This document shows, one piece after another, positions 1 through 12,180 of a DNA stretch of 64,000 nucleotides. This DNA comes from Phoebastria nigripes. Lineage: Eukaryota; Chordata; Aves; Procellariiformes; Diomedeidae. The notes under the pieces are model-generated. The model was not told the DNA's origin. It saw nothing but the letters and a program-made list of their open reading frames with translations, and ran no database searches. The stretch covers positions 2,813,118 through 2,877,117 of the forward strand of contig JAYKAV010002442.1 of the NCBI GenBank assembly GCA_035582835.1. Direction: 5' to 3'. A program made the translations under genes and the position numbers. Position 1 is the stretch's first letter. Each line of letters starts with the position of its first letter.

Positions 1-3000
1 CCACAACTACAGAGACAGACTCCTCTTTCTCACCCAGATGGAAGCATTCTGGCCACAGGGCACTGCTCCCTATCCTGATCCAGCCACAACTTAACTCCAG
101 GTGGCAGGCACCAGAGCCTCATGAGCTGGTCTGGACTGAGGACCAGCACACATTAGCACTGAGCCATCTGGAAAGGGTGCCCTGCTCCATGAGAGCCCAT
201 GGATTTTAGCACTACTCTACAAATCCTGAAAAGACTGAGCCTATTATCACATGTAGACCCTCCAGGCTTAACTTCAGGATCACCAACTTCCCAGCATGGC
301 TGCCAGGAGGTTGTCTCTGACCCAGCATCTGAAATCCATCTTATCTTGTCCAGTCTGAAGGGCCATCCCTTCAGGTGTTTTTAACTCCCAAATTAAATAT
401 TACCTCCCATCACATGCCACAACAGAGATTCAGAAGACAGCACCTGGGTGGCTCACTACCCTGCAAAAGTCTCCCTAACAGCTGGGGTAGATCTCATGCT
501 GATACAGAGGGAAGTGGTTACTCAGCAGGACGCTCAACTCCATCTCTGCAGCACCTGGTTCTTCTTTGGAGTTCATCATCCTCTACATGGTCTCATTTCT
601 TCACAAGTTTTAGAAGCACCTCAGAGCATCACCCAATATGGTAACAAAACAGCAAGTGAGATCTCCCTCACATTTCCTCTGATTAGGAAAAATGCTTGCT
701 GAAGGAGGCAGTCTTAAGCTTGGTAAGGGCATAAGTTTTTTCTGCCCCAAAACAGAAGTGATGAGATTCCTCTATTCCTTGCCTGCAGGCACGTTTCCTC
801 CTTTCCATGGGATTTAAGAGAGCAGCCTTCTCATGTTCTTAATCCCTCCCAAAGCTCACAACATATGGCAGTTTTGAAGGAAATTGGGTTAAGACCATAA
901 AGGCTATTAGAGGAGTTTTGCTAAGTACTGGCTCTGCAAGAAAGAAGCTACAGGAGAGCGACAACCTAGGGATGTTACAGACCTTACCGGGCCTTGGAGA
1001 GCAGAAAGCAGGGCCAGGAGCTCCATATCATATGCCCCTTTGCCAAGTCATCTGCACCCAGTCCCCACTAATGCTGAGCAGCAGAACGAAGAGATCAGAC
1101 AAGCTCATCTCCCTGTTTTCTCGGAGAAAAAGACGTATTCAGTGCAAGGAGGGAGGAAGGATGGTACATCCCTGGAGGTCCTTATCTCCCACATGGCCCA
1201 GGGTTGATAGGGAACAGTTCATGCAGCCTCTTGCCTCAGGCACAGCACAGGACATTAGTCAGTTCAGCTCAGCCCAGCCTGAGGAAGGAGAAAAACCTTA
1301 AAAGCAGAGATGTCCAAAGCCATTCTTGCAGGTGTCAAGGAACTGCTCTCAGCCAGCCAACACCCATCCACGTAGCTGGCAGGTGACTGACACTATGGTT
1401 CTTTGGGTTAAACACAGAGTTTAAGTAGCCACTTCTGACTACCAGTATGCTAGACAGAAGTCCCCTCCATACAGCCTTCTGCTGCAGGGAGGGGACTTGC
1501 CACAGCCAGCAGCTTTCACTCAGCAAGCCTGTTTTTAACTACAAATCAGTTAATTTAAAGAAAAGTGCCACCTTCTTCCCCTAATAACCACAGTTTTTCT
1601 CTCACTGTGATTTTACAATGGTGCAGCTCAACTGGGTATAAATCAGAAAAGGAAAGCAGAATCTGGCCTCAGCTACTTACATTTTGCCTCTAAACAAAGC
1701 CACATTTGATCAGGAATCTCCTTTTCCATCTACTCATTCACTGGTACTAGGAGATATTTTCAGAACAGCACAGTACTTGGGCAGTTTCACACAAGATTTC
1801 TTGCACTCTATTTTCCAGGATAGCCCAAAGGTTAATCAAATGCTACTTATCCCCAAACACCCTCTGATCGGTACACAGGTATATGAACTCACCCACAGAT
1901 TTGACACAAAACCATTAGAGAGAAAAAAAAATTCAAGGCCTCTCACTTTGGCTCATCAGTGAATATTAATTTCTGTTGTCATGCAGTTGACTTGTAAATC
2001 AACTGGGTCATTAACTCAGACCTTTTGTGCAGTAACATTACAGGATGTTGCAAGTTATTTAGACACCACAGTGTTTCCTACACTCCCACCGCTTTAAATG
2101 CGGCATTCTGTTCCCAAGGAAAGAGGGACACAACTCAAGTCCACCCAAATACAGGTAATGCTCAATGTGACAGCTGCGCTGCTGTGACTGTATTGGCTAG
2201 ATGCATGGCATTTGCCAGAATAACCACACCATGCTAATCTTTCTAGCCAAATAGTGCCTTCTGCTGGATAGCTTATTCCCCACATGTACTGGAATTGCAG
2301 GACTAATGAAAGACCTGTTTCTGCCAAGACAAAAGATGTCCACAATAAGTTTACAGGTCTAGGCAAAAGACTGAAGTTTTAACTAAGGATTTGTGGCTCT
2401 GCTGAGACCAGACTGCAGTTTCAGGGAGTGACCAGATCTATATCAATTTACAACATCAGAAGGCTCAGATCTTGTCTGTTTCGTATCTATTAATAATAAG
2501 TATTGACTATAATAAACCAATTGAGAACATACCGCTGGATCTCAGTCTGCTGTGAATACCGACTTAGTGATGTGAAGCACAGTTTGTTCCCTTCCCAGGC
2601 TCTTACTGCCATGGATGTCCCACCTTGGCAAGCCTGTGCATTCCTGACCATTCTCCTGAAGAAAGGCACAAGTGTCCACCATCTCTGCTGGAAGCTCTCA
2701 TTCGATTTTTCTCTAGAGAGAAGCGATGAAATTAAAAGCCAAGGTGTTTTCAAGCAGTAAGGAATGGCGACATAAGATGCTAATTCACCTGTGCAACTTG
2801 CTGCAAATTGTGACCCATGGGATTTTATGGAGATTCATACAAGGAACTGAGCATTTTCAGCCAGCTCTCCTTGTCTGCGAATGGACTGGGTGCAGACATG
2901 CTCAAAGCCAGGTCAGGATCAGCTGGGCTCAGTGGTTCAGCCTTGGTGCTACAGTGGTACAGCCCTATGCCTCCTGCCAGAGGCCTGCCCAGGAGAGGAT

Positions 3001-5090
3001 GATACCCCTCTACAGGAATGCACTTGTGTGTAGCAGCAGTAGTTTAACCTCCAGTACAGGCAGAAGGGGCCCAATGAGCTTCAGAATGGGTTTCCCTGCA
3101 GTGCTGCTACTCAGACCAAGTTTGAGCCAGGACCCACGCAACCACCACTTGTCCACCTACAAGGCATGCCTGACATGCTGCCATTCCAGCAGAGTATGGC
3201 TGAGATGGACTCACCTGCAGAGCCCACATGCAAGGAGGTTTCCGAGCTGTACCACATCTCCTGCTCATCCACAGTCAGTTCAGTTCAATTGTGCGGTGAG
3301 GAAGGGCCATGGCATACAGCCTCCCATACCCCACCCAAAATACTGTACAGTCCACCTAAACACAAACATTGGGCATTGCTCCTGTATGTGCTCCCCTCCT
3401 ATAGCATCTCACTTTCAGGAGGGCTGTGTTACCCAAAGGTACGTCTGGTTCTGCCTCATCTCATTCCTCCAGACTTGCAGACAGAAAGGAGATAACATCA
3501 CCTACAAGTCCATGCCCCTCTCCACCTTACACCATCACTATCACACTGCCTTGGGTGCTACTCTGCAGCTCAACACTATGTACATTTCTCCTTTCAATAG
3601 ACAACCACCAGGGCTAAAATAAGAGATGTCTGCTATGAATAAGGCTATGCCAGGGACAAGGAATGAATGAAATGGAGGACCTGCAGATTAAGACTGAGGG
3701 GTGTTTGCAGGACATGTTGGTAGGTCCATGGGGCAAGCGTTAACTGCAGAGAAACAGAGCTCAACCACACTGTTCTACTCTCCTCTAGCTCCATCTATTC
3801 AGTCCCACATTTGCAGAAGCCTAGTGTTGTGCTTTTGAGAGAACAGTCTTTTTGTAAGGGAAAAGAAGCCCGAGGTACTACAGAGCAGGTTAAGAGCTGG
3901 ACACAATAGAGAGAAGGTGGCTCTGGAGAAGCGATGGGGTCTCCATTTCCAATTCAACAGCGACCTCTGGTCTCAGCAGACTGAAACGCACATGTTTCTT
4001 CTCATCAGCTCAATTTAAGGACACCTTAAGATAGATCATTTTGGTCTGTGTTATCTATGGGGAATAAGGACACATCTTTCACACGTGGGCAACCACCATG
4101 ACCTTCAAATCCCATCAGATGGAGCCGAGGGCTTCACAGCCCAAGCAGTTGTTAAAGCATCCTAGGATTTACCTTCTCCTACTTGGCTGATATTTAACCA
4201 GATGCCAAGAGAGACAAGGACACCTGCTTTCTAAATGGATTGTTTTCAGCATACCCCAAGAGGGAATATAGATATATGTGCGCTCACACACACAGACTTG
4301 CATGGAAACTCTTAAACAGAGCTATGTAACTAAGACAAACAAAAAGGGTGCAGCTACAAGACATACCAACTGCCCCTGAGGGCTGGGGGAATTACCAAGT
4401 GCAGTAGGAGAGCTGCAATACCGTGACACAGCACTCCAATACCACAGACAGCAAGTCAGTCTGCTGTCCAGCCCGCAGAACCATTCCCAATATACCAAGA
4501 CTGAAAGATCTGTCTCACCTCCACAAGACAGGGTATTATTAGTCCTCTCTGCACCTCTCTCCTCCACTGGTCTTAACTCACATTTTCACATCACAAGTTA
4601 GGGGATGTCTAAGACTCTTCTGATAACCCACAAAACATCAAGCCAGATCACAACTCTCAGCTACCAGAGTTCCCCACTCTCACAGCAGCTGAGAGGGGAG
4701 AATCCCATAGGAAATCCCACCTATGACATGCCAGGGGTCCAGCACCAAGATCTGCAGCTAGGCTGCAGAAACCAGTGACACAGTTCTCACTCTAGCAACT
4801 TGCATAAAGACACATGGTCCTTAGGAACCTGGCATGCTGCAGAATACCTTCCCTGTGTGTCCTGCATGGGAACGATCCACAGGAAACTGTGATTCAAGCA
4901 CAATGGGATTTCTTGCCTCATCCATGAGGATCAGCAGGCTAAGTGGTTTTCTCTTGCTGGGAACTGAAGGATGCATGTGCCCGTGGTAGCACTGTCCTGG
5001 TGCCAGCTGTGCCTCTCCACCCCAGCATACCCACACACAGCAGTAGATCCACTCCAGCCACTTCAAACACTGTGGTGCCCCATGGCCAGG
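1..5090. other. Intergenic sequence, no supported gene
   Basis: No exon with a recognisable product was found on either strand. The longest open frame is a 298-codon plus-strand frame at 2726-3622. It has no recognised domain, a random-looking composition and no splice or family support. The remainder is unremarkable unique sequence. Confidence 0.7.

Positions 5091-5147
<57 letters not shown>
5091..5147. repeat. Homopolymer A run of 57 bases
   Basis: Fifty-seven uninterrupted A residues on the plus strand, flanked by ordinary sequence. It produces spurious poly-Lys and poly-Phe frames. No AATAAA or recognisable transcript body is seen just upstream. Confidence 0.95.
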
Positions 5148-5149
<2 letters not shown>

Positions 5150-6480
5150 CTGCTCCAAAAAGCCCCAAGCATTTGAAGATCTCTTTTGGGCTAAACTAAG
5201 ACAGCAAAGTGAGAATCTCAGACCTCACAAGCTCCAGAGATGTTTTAAAGCTCCCCAAAATATTAATAAACTAAATACCCTAGCAGTATTAGATGAAACA
5301 GTTTTTAGGACTGCACATGACCTCTGCATGGGAAGGCTCCACTCTGCTCCTCCTTTCTCTGTGCACACTCACACAACTGCACTGTCAAGTCATTGTGACA
5401 ACTCTTAGAAAAAGCAGCAAAGAAAGTGAAGGTCAGTTTAAAATACCTGCTCAGCTATAGATAAAAATCAAGCTAAAGTTAACCATTCTGAGTAAGACAG
5501 AAGATCTATTAAGCAACTTAAAAATTGCTGCAGCCAAGAGTGTCCAAAGCTTGCAGAAAACAAAGACGTTTCCAGGCACACAGGTCTCTGCAGCTCCTGA
5601 GGATTGTATGTGCTCTCCCTGCATATAGTTAAAAAAATTGACAAACATTGCCTCACCTACACAAAACATAAGTTTATATACAGTGTTTCTAGGGAGTAGT
5701 CATATCAACTTTAACAACTACATTCAGGAAAGTTTGTCTCATACTTTTACACCTTTGTATGGCTTAATTACTGCTCTGTTTATATTCACAATATTATTTC
5801 AGTTGTGTTCATAGGACTATACCTGCATCAACACCCCATTCATACAGAGCGCCAGACAAACAAAGGGTCAGAGACCAAACAAGGGCAGAGATCTACAACA
5901 GATGAAGTTGCAGTTCAGCCAAAAATATTTATGCACAGACTTCCACATGTGTTTATATATGTTACTGTCTAAAGATCTTACACAAACCAAGTCCTTACAG
6001 GTGGACATTAGTAAAAATGAGGATATTAGCCCTTCTTTCCTGGTTTGTCTAAGAGATGATTTGTCAGGTTTACTATTGTATTCCTAGATAAAACATTTCC
6101 AACAGCAGACCATACAAACAGCATGCAGCATCACAAACTACCTCTGTGCTCAGCAAAAACACCTCAACTACAGTCTCTGCAATTGCTTCTCGGGTAAAAC
6201 CTGCGCATCATCAGCCAGTCAATCCTTCTGCCTGCCTCTGTCCCCAAACACTAGTGACATGACCCTGTTGGGTGCCTGCCCTCTAAGGCAATGGACAGAC
6301 CAGACTTGGACTCCCACCAAGGGCCTAGAAGCAAAAGGCTCAGTATCCCTTTAGCCTTTCAGAGCTCCACACCTAAGGTAACATGTTCTTAACATGTTCT
6401 GCTTCACTAAAACCAAGAGCTTCCTGAGGTAGTCATGCCCTTGTCTCAACAGCCCTCACAATCTCTAATGGGAACAAGTT
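5148..6480. other. Intergenic sequence, no supported gene
   Basis: Nothing coding is recognised. It contains a short 11-bp tandem repeat (TAACATGTTCT twice, 6379-6400). Confidence 0.7.
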
Positions 6481-7150
6481 TAGGTGCATTAGCATCTGTT
6501 CAATTTTCAGCACTTAGACTTCTTAAGTCTTCCCATTTTGTCACGCAATATTTATAAGACATCTAGCAAATGATTGATTTTCCTTCGGACCCCTTGTCAT
6601 TCACAGTTGCTTATCTCCTGCATGTAGGGGGCAATCAACAGATTTATAGCAGCCCATAAAAGTTGTTACCAAAAGTACAGTTTCTTTTTGTGTGCGATAA
6701 TTTCTAATAACTCTTATGCATGATAGCAATTACTGACAAAAGTCAGCCTCTGTTAATAGAGTTTATCTCAGTTCATCATATATCCTTTGTCAGTGGAAGC
6801 ATTTTGACAAGCCTGGGGTTAATTAAAACCAAGAAGACAATAAAATACACCTAATCAAACATTACAGGTACAGAAATCAATTAGCAGATTTATGGTACTT
6901 TGGAGCCCTCTATAACGTGCAAAATTCAAAGAAACTGTCAGTTCCATCCCCCCAAGACAGTGTAATTGAATTTCTAATTGAAACTATTTTTCAATAGGTA
7001 ACACAATCTGCAAAGTTTGATTTGCATTAAAGTGGCATCTGCAGAGGACAGAGAAATCTAAAAAAGTAAAGAAATCCCATGCTGTTCCCATTATTACCAG
7101 CAATAATTATTATTATTATTTGCATATTTAAAATTTTGCAAAAGCCCTTT
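6481..7150. promoter_or_regulatory. Candidate conserved non-coding element (AT-rich, homeodomain-type motifs)
   Basis: A repeat-free AT-rich block without open frames, with many TAAT/ATTA and TGATTGAT-type homeodomain cores (for example ATGATTGATTTTCC at about 6570 and AATCAACAGATTTATAG at about 6633). Its texture differs from flanking DNA and resembles developmental enhancers in gene deserts. This is an inference from texture; no alignment was possible. Confidence 0.3.
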
Positions 7151-7280
7151 AGAATCAATGGAGTGGCCAATTCTTTGCCAAGACAGCTCTAGACACTAAG
7201 ATTCCTGTAGAAAGAGTTCATTTGGATCAAAAGGGAAAAAAAATGAAAAAGAAAATTCAGGGTGGGCAGAAATAAGAAAT

Positions 7281-7520
7281 AAGGTGGGCAGAAAACTGGC
7301 TGGGCCTGGTGATCAGCAGAACAAAGTCCAACTGATGNCCCATTACCGGTGGCATCCCGAAGGGATGGGCACTGGGACCAATACTGTTTAATGGCCTTAT
7401 TAACAACCTATACAATGGGACAGAGCAGTCTCAGCAGGTAAGCAGACAACACCAAAACAGCAGGGGCAAGTCCGTATGCTGGAGGACGGGGNTGCTTTTC
7501 AGAGAGAGTCCAGCAGGTTG
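7281..7520 (+). mobile_element. Degraded CR1 LINE fragment (reverse-transcriptase region)
   Basis: Resembles the CR1 segment TGGCTGG...GTGATC...GGGCACTGGGACCAATACTGTTTAATG...ACCTATACAATGGGACAGAG...CAGACAACACCAAA, which encodes the RT-region motif around GPILFN and ADDTK. It is heavily mutated and holds two N positions (7338 and 7492). Its limits are approximate. Confidence 0.7.
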
Positions 7521-7650
7521 AAAGGAATCTCATGACATTCAGAGGCAAATACCTTCACTGAGCTGTTTCGTTTTCTAGCTGTCTTTCAGTACAAAGCTTC
7601 ACACAAGCAACGCAGCTATTGCCAATTTGGACACAATAGCCATACAGATC

Positions 7651-7715
7651 TTCATAGAAGCATGAAGTAATTCAGGTTGGAAGGGACCTTAAGGACATCA
7701 CCCAGCTCCAAACTA
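7651..7715 (-). mobile_element. CR1 LINE 3'-end fragment
   Basis: Matches the reverse complement of a CR1 3' terminus: TCATAGAAGCATGAAGTAAT, TCAGGTTGGAAGGGACCTTA and AGGACATCACCCAGCTCC. Only about 65 bp is recognisable. Confidence 0.75.
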
Positions 7716-9984
7716 GATCTTGTTCCAAGACGACAAGAATAACAAAATAGATTTTAAAAGGCCACAGTATAAAAACCCTGAGCCTATTGTTACACAGTGT
7801 TTATCTCTGAAATGCAATGAGACAGAGAGCACGTATGTGCACAAATATATAGTCTAATTANGTACAGTACTGTTCAGTATATATTATCTATATTTTCCAT
7901 TGCTTCATTTCTTCAGCTGCTCATAAGATATAGCTAGGAGCTATCTCTCAGTAATTTACTGGGAGATTGGAAAGACTAGGAATGAAAAAGTCAGAAGAAA
8001 TGAAGATACAAGGCCAACATAAGGCTTTCCAGTACTTGCATCTCTTTCCATGTAGTGAGCCAGATTATTTTAACTTCTGATTTTAGCACTCAGATACCCA
8101 GAATCTGATATAAACAAAAGTATCGTTATTTAAAATTAAATATTAACTATTCATTTAATATTTATTAAAATAAACATTAAAATTTTAATGTTATACAATG
8201 AAACAAAAAACCCCATGAAAATTTTTTTTATTCAAATACCACTCTGATGCTAGCAAGTCCAAACTCCATCTAGCTGGGTCCTGCTTCACGAGAACCAGGA
8301 AGAGAACCTGAGCAAAAATAAAAGTAGAAGATATTAGGCTTTTAAAAAAATCCTGGGCCAAACATAACAGCAAAACATAACAGCAAAGAGTAAAGAACGA
8401 AGCAAGAGCAAAATGGGGCTTTCCAGTGATTTTTCTCCTATTTTAAGGAAACCGTGGACAAATGGACAAGGTCCTCAAATTCCACCCAGTCTTCCAGTGA
8501 GGACGTAGCCCTGACTGCACACCTCCCTGGTCCACGCACCTTTCTCATGCCAGGTTAACCCCCTGTTTGTTTTACTAATAGCTCAGCAGCATCTCATCTG
8601 GAAGAAAAGCACATGCAGAGAGCACATTCTACAGTAGCTTCACAAAGTGTTAAACCTTATCCGAGAGAGGAAAGGCATTCCCAGGCAGCTGTCTCTGTAG
8701 GATCGATCAACAAGTGAGGCACAGGGGCAGGGATCTTCTCACAGGGAAAACAGCTACCTGTAATAGAGATCTACTTTACAGGAGAGATTCCCTGTATTAC
8801 CAAAGACAGCTTTTCATCTGGATATCACTCAGTGTGAAATTAAATCCTGGCACATTTGGGAAATGGTCCACAGAGAGGTGATTAATTCTATTAGAGGATC
8901 TGGAGGGAACTCACTCTTATTTCCTTTGTTAAGGAACAGAAAAGGAGCCCAGAATTCAGACAGTAGCAGAGTTTCTTCTGGAGTTGATCCCTGAAACCAT
9001 CACTTTCATTGACAGGGTTACCATTACATGGCTGTGCTTGTAAGAAGTGCACTTTAAACTCTGCATTTCCTACCATTTTGGAAGTTTGAGGGTGTTGCTC
9101 TGGCTCTCTTTCCCCTCCCGTAGTGGCTCCATGTAGTTGTACCTGCGACTGGACATTTCCTGCTACTGCAGCATTCACCTCCTTTATTTCAACAGGATAA
9201 AACAAAGGACTGTCCTGTTTTTGCAACTTACACTGCCCNTCATTAAAAGCTTTCTGGTGGTCCCAGTATGCCCTTCATAAAAGAACCAGTCTGAGATGCC
9301 AGTGAAGCATCATCTTGCCATCAACTGTAGGAAAGGAGCCGTTTTTTGGTTTGGTTGGTTTTATGTTTGTTTGTGGGTTTTTGTTTGCTTTGTTTGGGTT
9401 TTCTTTAAATTTCCCTTCCTCATCTTTCATTCCCTTCCACTATGAGCACATCTTTTGGCTTACTCTGTTCCTCGTATGTTTACATGCACTGCCTGTTCCA
9501 AAAGGAATGCAGGATTTCTGGCATTGAGAAGTGAAACCCCTTAGTTACCACTAGAAGCAGCTTTTAGTACCAGCCCCCGCTGGAATTTGCTGGCAAAGTA
9601 GAATGAAACAGGTAGTAGGGAACAGGAGCTAAGTGAAGATGAGGAAGAGGTATGAAACCATCTACCCACGCAGGCTGTAGGAACACAGGGCAACCACGGC
9701 GTAGGAGAAAGCTGTTTATCCGAGTTAAGAACAGAAGCAGGTGGAGTTGGGGAACCAAAGGACACATCCAGTGGGTCCTAGGTTTTTCCTGGCAGGCTGA
9801 AATGTGAGCATTGTAGCTTATGGTTAAGGTTTTCCTGGTGTCAGCTTAATTCTCCCTTGCTGTAAATGAAGTTTGGTCTTCTCCCTCTGTAAGATTTGTC
9901 ATTACTTATCCCTCAGGTCATGATTTCCCAGCTTTTTCTCATTTTTAGCTTTTGAAATGCAGCATGCAAAGCTAGATACATTCC
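7716..9984. other. Intergenic sequence, no supported gene
   Basis: It contains an AT-rich stretch with a 20-bp perfect palindrome (8173-8192) and a T/G-rich low-complexity tract at about 9340-9405. No coding exon recognised. Confidence 0.65.
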
Positions 9985-10345
9985 GCCAGCCTAGACTTCA
10001 CCAGGTAACACAGTAGTCGTATCTCTCCCCCTACCCTACAACTTGCACATGACACTCCTATTAATACTTCCAGAAATAAGATTTCTTTTTAAAGGAGCAT
10101 CACTGACTCCCTTAGCTGTGATTCACTATGAACCCAAATCCTTTCCTGCAGAACTGCTTGCCTAGGCAGTTGTTTCTCATTTTTTTTAATCAGATGTTTC
10201 CTCCCTAAAGGTAACGTTTGTCATGAATTTCATCTTATTGATTTTGAACCATTCCTTCAATTTGTCTAGATCATTTTGAACTCAAAGCCTGCTCTACAGA
10301 CTGCTTGTAAACTCGCCCCCCAATGGCATCCTCCTCGGGCATTGT
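9985..10345 (-). mobile_element. Ancient CR1/L3-like LINE remnant (reverse orientation)
   Basis: This stretch resembles the older sauropsid CR1/L3 3' region read in reverse: CCCAAATCCTTTCCTGCAGA, then GAATTTCATCTTATTGATTT, then CAATTTGTCTAGATCATTTT and CTCAAAGCCTGCTCT. The identification is from memory of the repeat family and the limits are approximate. Confidence 0.6.
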
Positions 10346-10425
10346 AGGATATCCTTTCCTGTATGAGCCAAGGTATTCATGGAGGAGAACTGAACCACCC
10401 AGTGTAGAGAGCTTGCAGGACTAAG

Positions 10426-10442
10426 GGCGGGGGGGGGGGGCG
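10426..10442. repeat. G-rich homopolymer tract
   Basis: A GGGCGGGGGGGGGGGGCGG run on the plus strand. Slippage-prone; no other feature nearby. Confidence 0.85.
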
Positions 10443-11559
10443 GAAATCGCTCTTTGACAGTAAGCCAAAGACAATTGTTCCTTGAGAAAGGTTCTTCCAA
10501 TCAGTGTGATCCCACTTTCTAAGCAAATTCAGTCCGTGCTGCTTTTTTACAGTGGTGTCCTCAAGGATAACACCAACAACTGCAGTCAACAGGCATNGCA
10601 CCAACTACCCCATCACCCACCCACCCAGCAGCTATCCAGCCCAGAAGGAAGACTCCCCTTGGATGATCCACACTCAAAGCAAACAAGCTCAGAGTGCTTT
10701 CTTGTCCCATCCAAATCATCGTAGCTTCATCCTTCCTATCTGGCAGTTCAAAAGCCTTCAGAACCCACTCTGAATCCCAGTGGCATAGACCTTTCCACAC
10801 CCAAAGCGCCTCATACCAGCCCAGACCAAACTCTGCTTTTTTTTTATTTCAAAACCATCTGACAGCAGTGTGAGAGTGCCAACACAGCAAACACTGACCA
10901 GCTGACGCATCTCTACTGATACAGGGCAGGACAGCTCAGAGAGCTAACACGTGCTCCGCAATATGTTCACTGCTGTTTTAAAACAGGAGATTACACCAAT
11001 GCCCCATTCAGAAGATGTCAGTCTGTGTTGGCACATGGTCACAATGTGTTGTTACATGGTAATTTTCCCCTCAGCCCAAATATCACTAGCTAACGTTGTG
11101 GCCAGCCACTGCAAGGTAATCCCAGGCAGAAAGAAAATCAAAAATTCTTTCACTATTAAGTCTGTGTACAACATAATACAGGTTTTTTTTTTTTTTTCCC
11201 TTGCATTTCAGCTTTTTGCCTGGCTGCAAGGAGACAGGGGAGGAATACATAAAAAAAATGTACATAAAAAATGCTTTCTTAACACTCACTAGCTGCAAAT
11301 TCACCTGTCTCCTCAGTGCTGATACATTTTTCTTCAAAAGTTTGCATCCTTTGACATCTTTGCAGTCCCTCCATGTTTCTGCTGCTGTTTCTCAGCAATA
11401 GATAAGAAAACTTCAAAACCTTGCTCTGCACTGGCAATAATGAGATTCGAAAGAAAAGATTTTTTTTCCAATCTCTCTACATAAAAAAGGCCTGAATCAG
11501 AGCCCAGCAGTGCACAAATATTACTCATGTCATTGACACTAAGAAAAGGGGAGCTGTGA
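10443..11559. other. Intergenic sequence, no supported gene
   Basis: Nothing recognisable beyond short T and A runs. Confidence 0.65.
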
Positions 11560-12180
11560 ATAAAAAATGTTAAAAATGAACACAAGGAGCATTGTTTGCA
11601 TATCAGAAAAATTAATCTACATAGAGAAGTCTAAGAGCCTGCAATTCAGAAAGCAAAGAATTAGGACAGCCCAGCTGAGAATAATTTTCTAGCCAGTTAA
11701 TTTAATTGCATAAATCATTCCTTTGTTAGCAATAAAGAGATATAATTAAAATGAGATTGCTTCTCATTTCTATTCTCTGGAAACTAAAGGAATTGATTTT
11801 GGGGAAAGCATTCTTCCAAATACCAGATCGGCAAATTACATTTACCTTTTTAGAAAGGCTAAATTATTTTGCGCTAATATCATGGAGGGTTTAATTAATT
11901 ATAGATCTGCCATATGATCTTAAAGAAATAATTTACTTAATGCCCACAGAACAGAAGTTTGTAAGTGCGCATATCCCTCTGATAGATGATGTGCAGATTT
12001 TTACAAACAGGTCAGAAGTTGAACAGGTGGCTGTCAGGAGAAATATGAGGAAATATAATAAGTGTTTAAAGATGGGGGATGGTTTGTTAAGAGATATTAA
12101 AGTACAGCTTCCTATTCATTGGCACATACCTAGATTACTGTTCTTTGAACCCCTTTGAACTGATTTTCTTTTAAATATTG
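11560..12180. promoter_or_regulatory. Candidate conserved non-coding element
   Basis: A repeat-free AT-rich block with dense TAATTA/TTAATTAA motifs (TTAATTTAATTGCATAAATC at about 11698, an octamer-like ATTTGCAT variant, GGTTTAATTAATTATAGATC at about 11888). No coding frame has support. Inference from texture only. Confidence 0.3.

Noticed and set aside
2900..3000. A tRNA-like box motif (GGCTCAGTGGTTCAGCC)
   Set aside because: No cloverleaf, anticodon arm or second box at the right spacing.
4821..5408. Frames containing poly-Phe or poly-Lys
   Set aside because: Created by the 57-base A run; no real protein.
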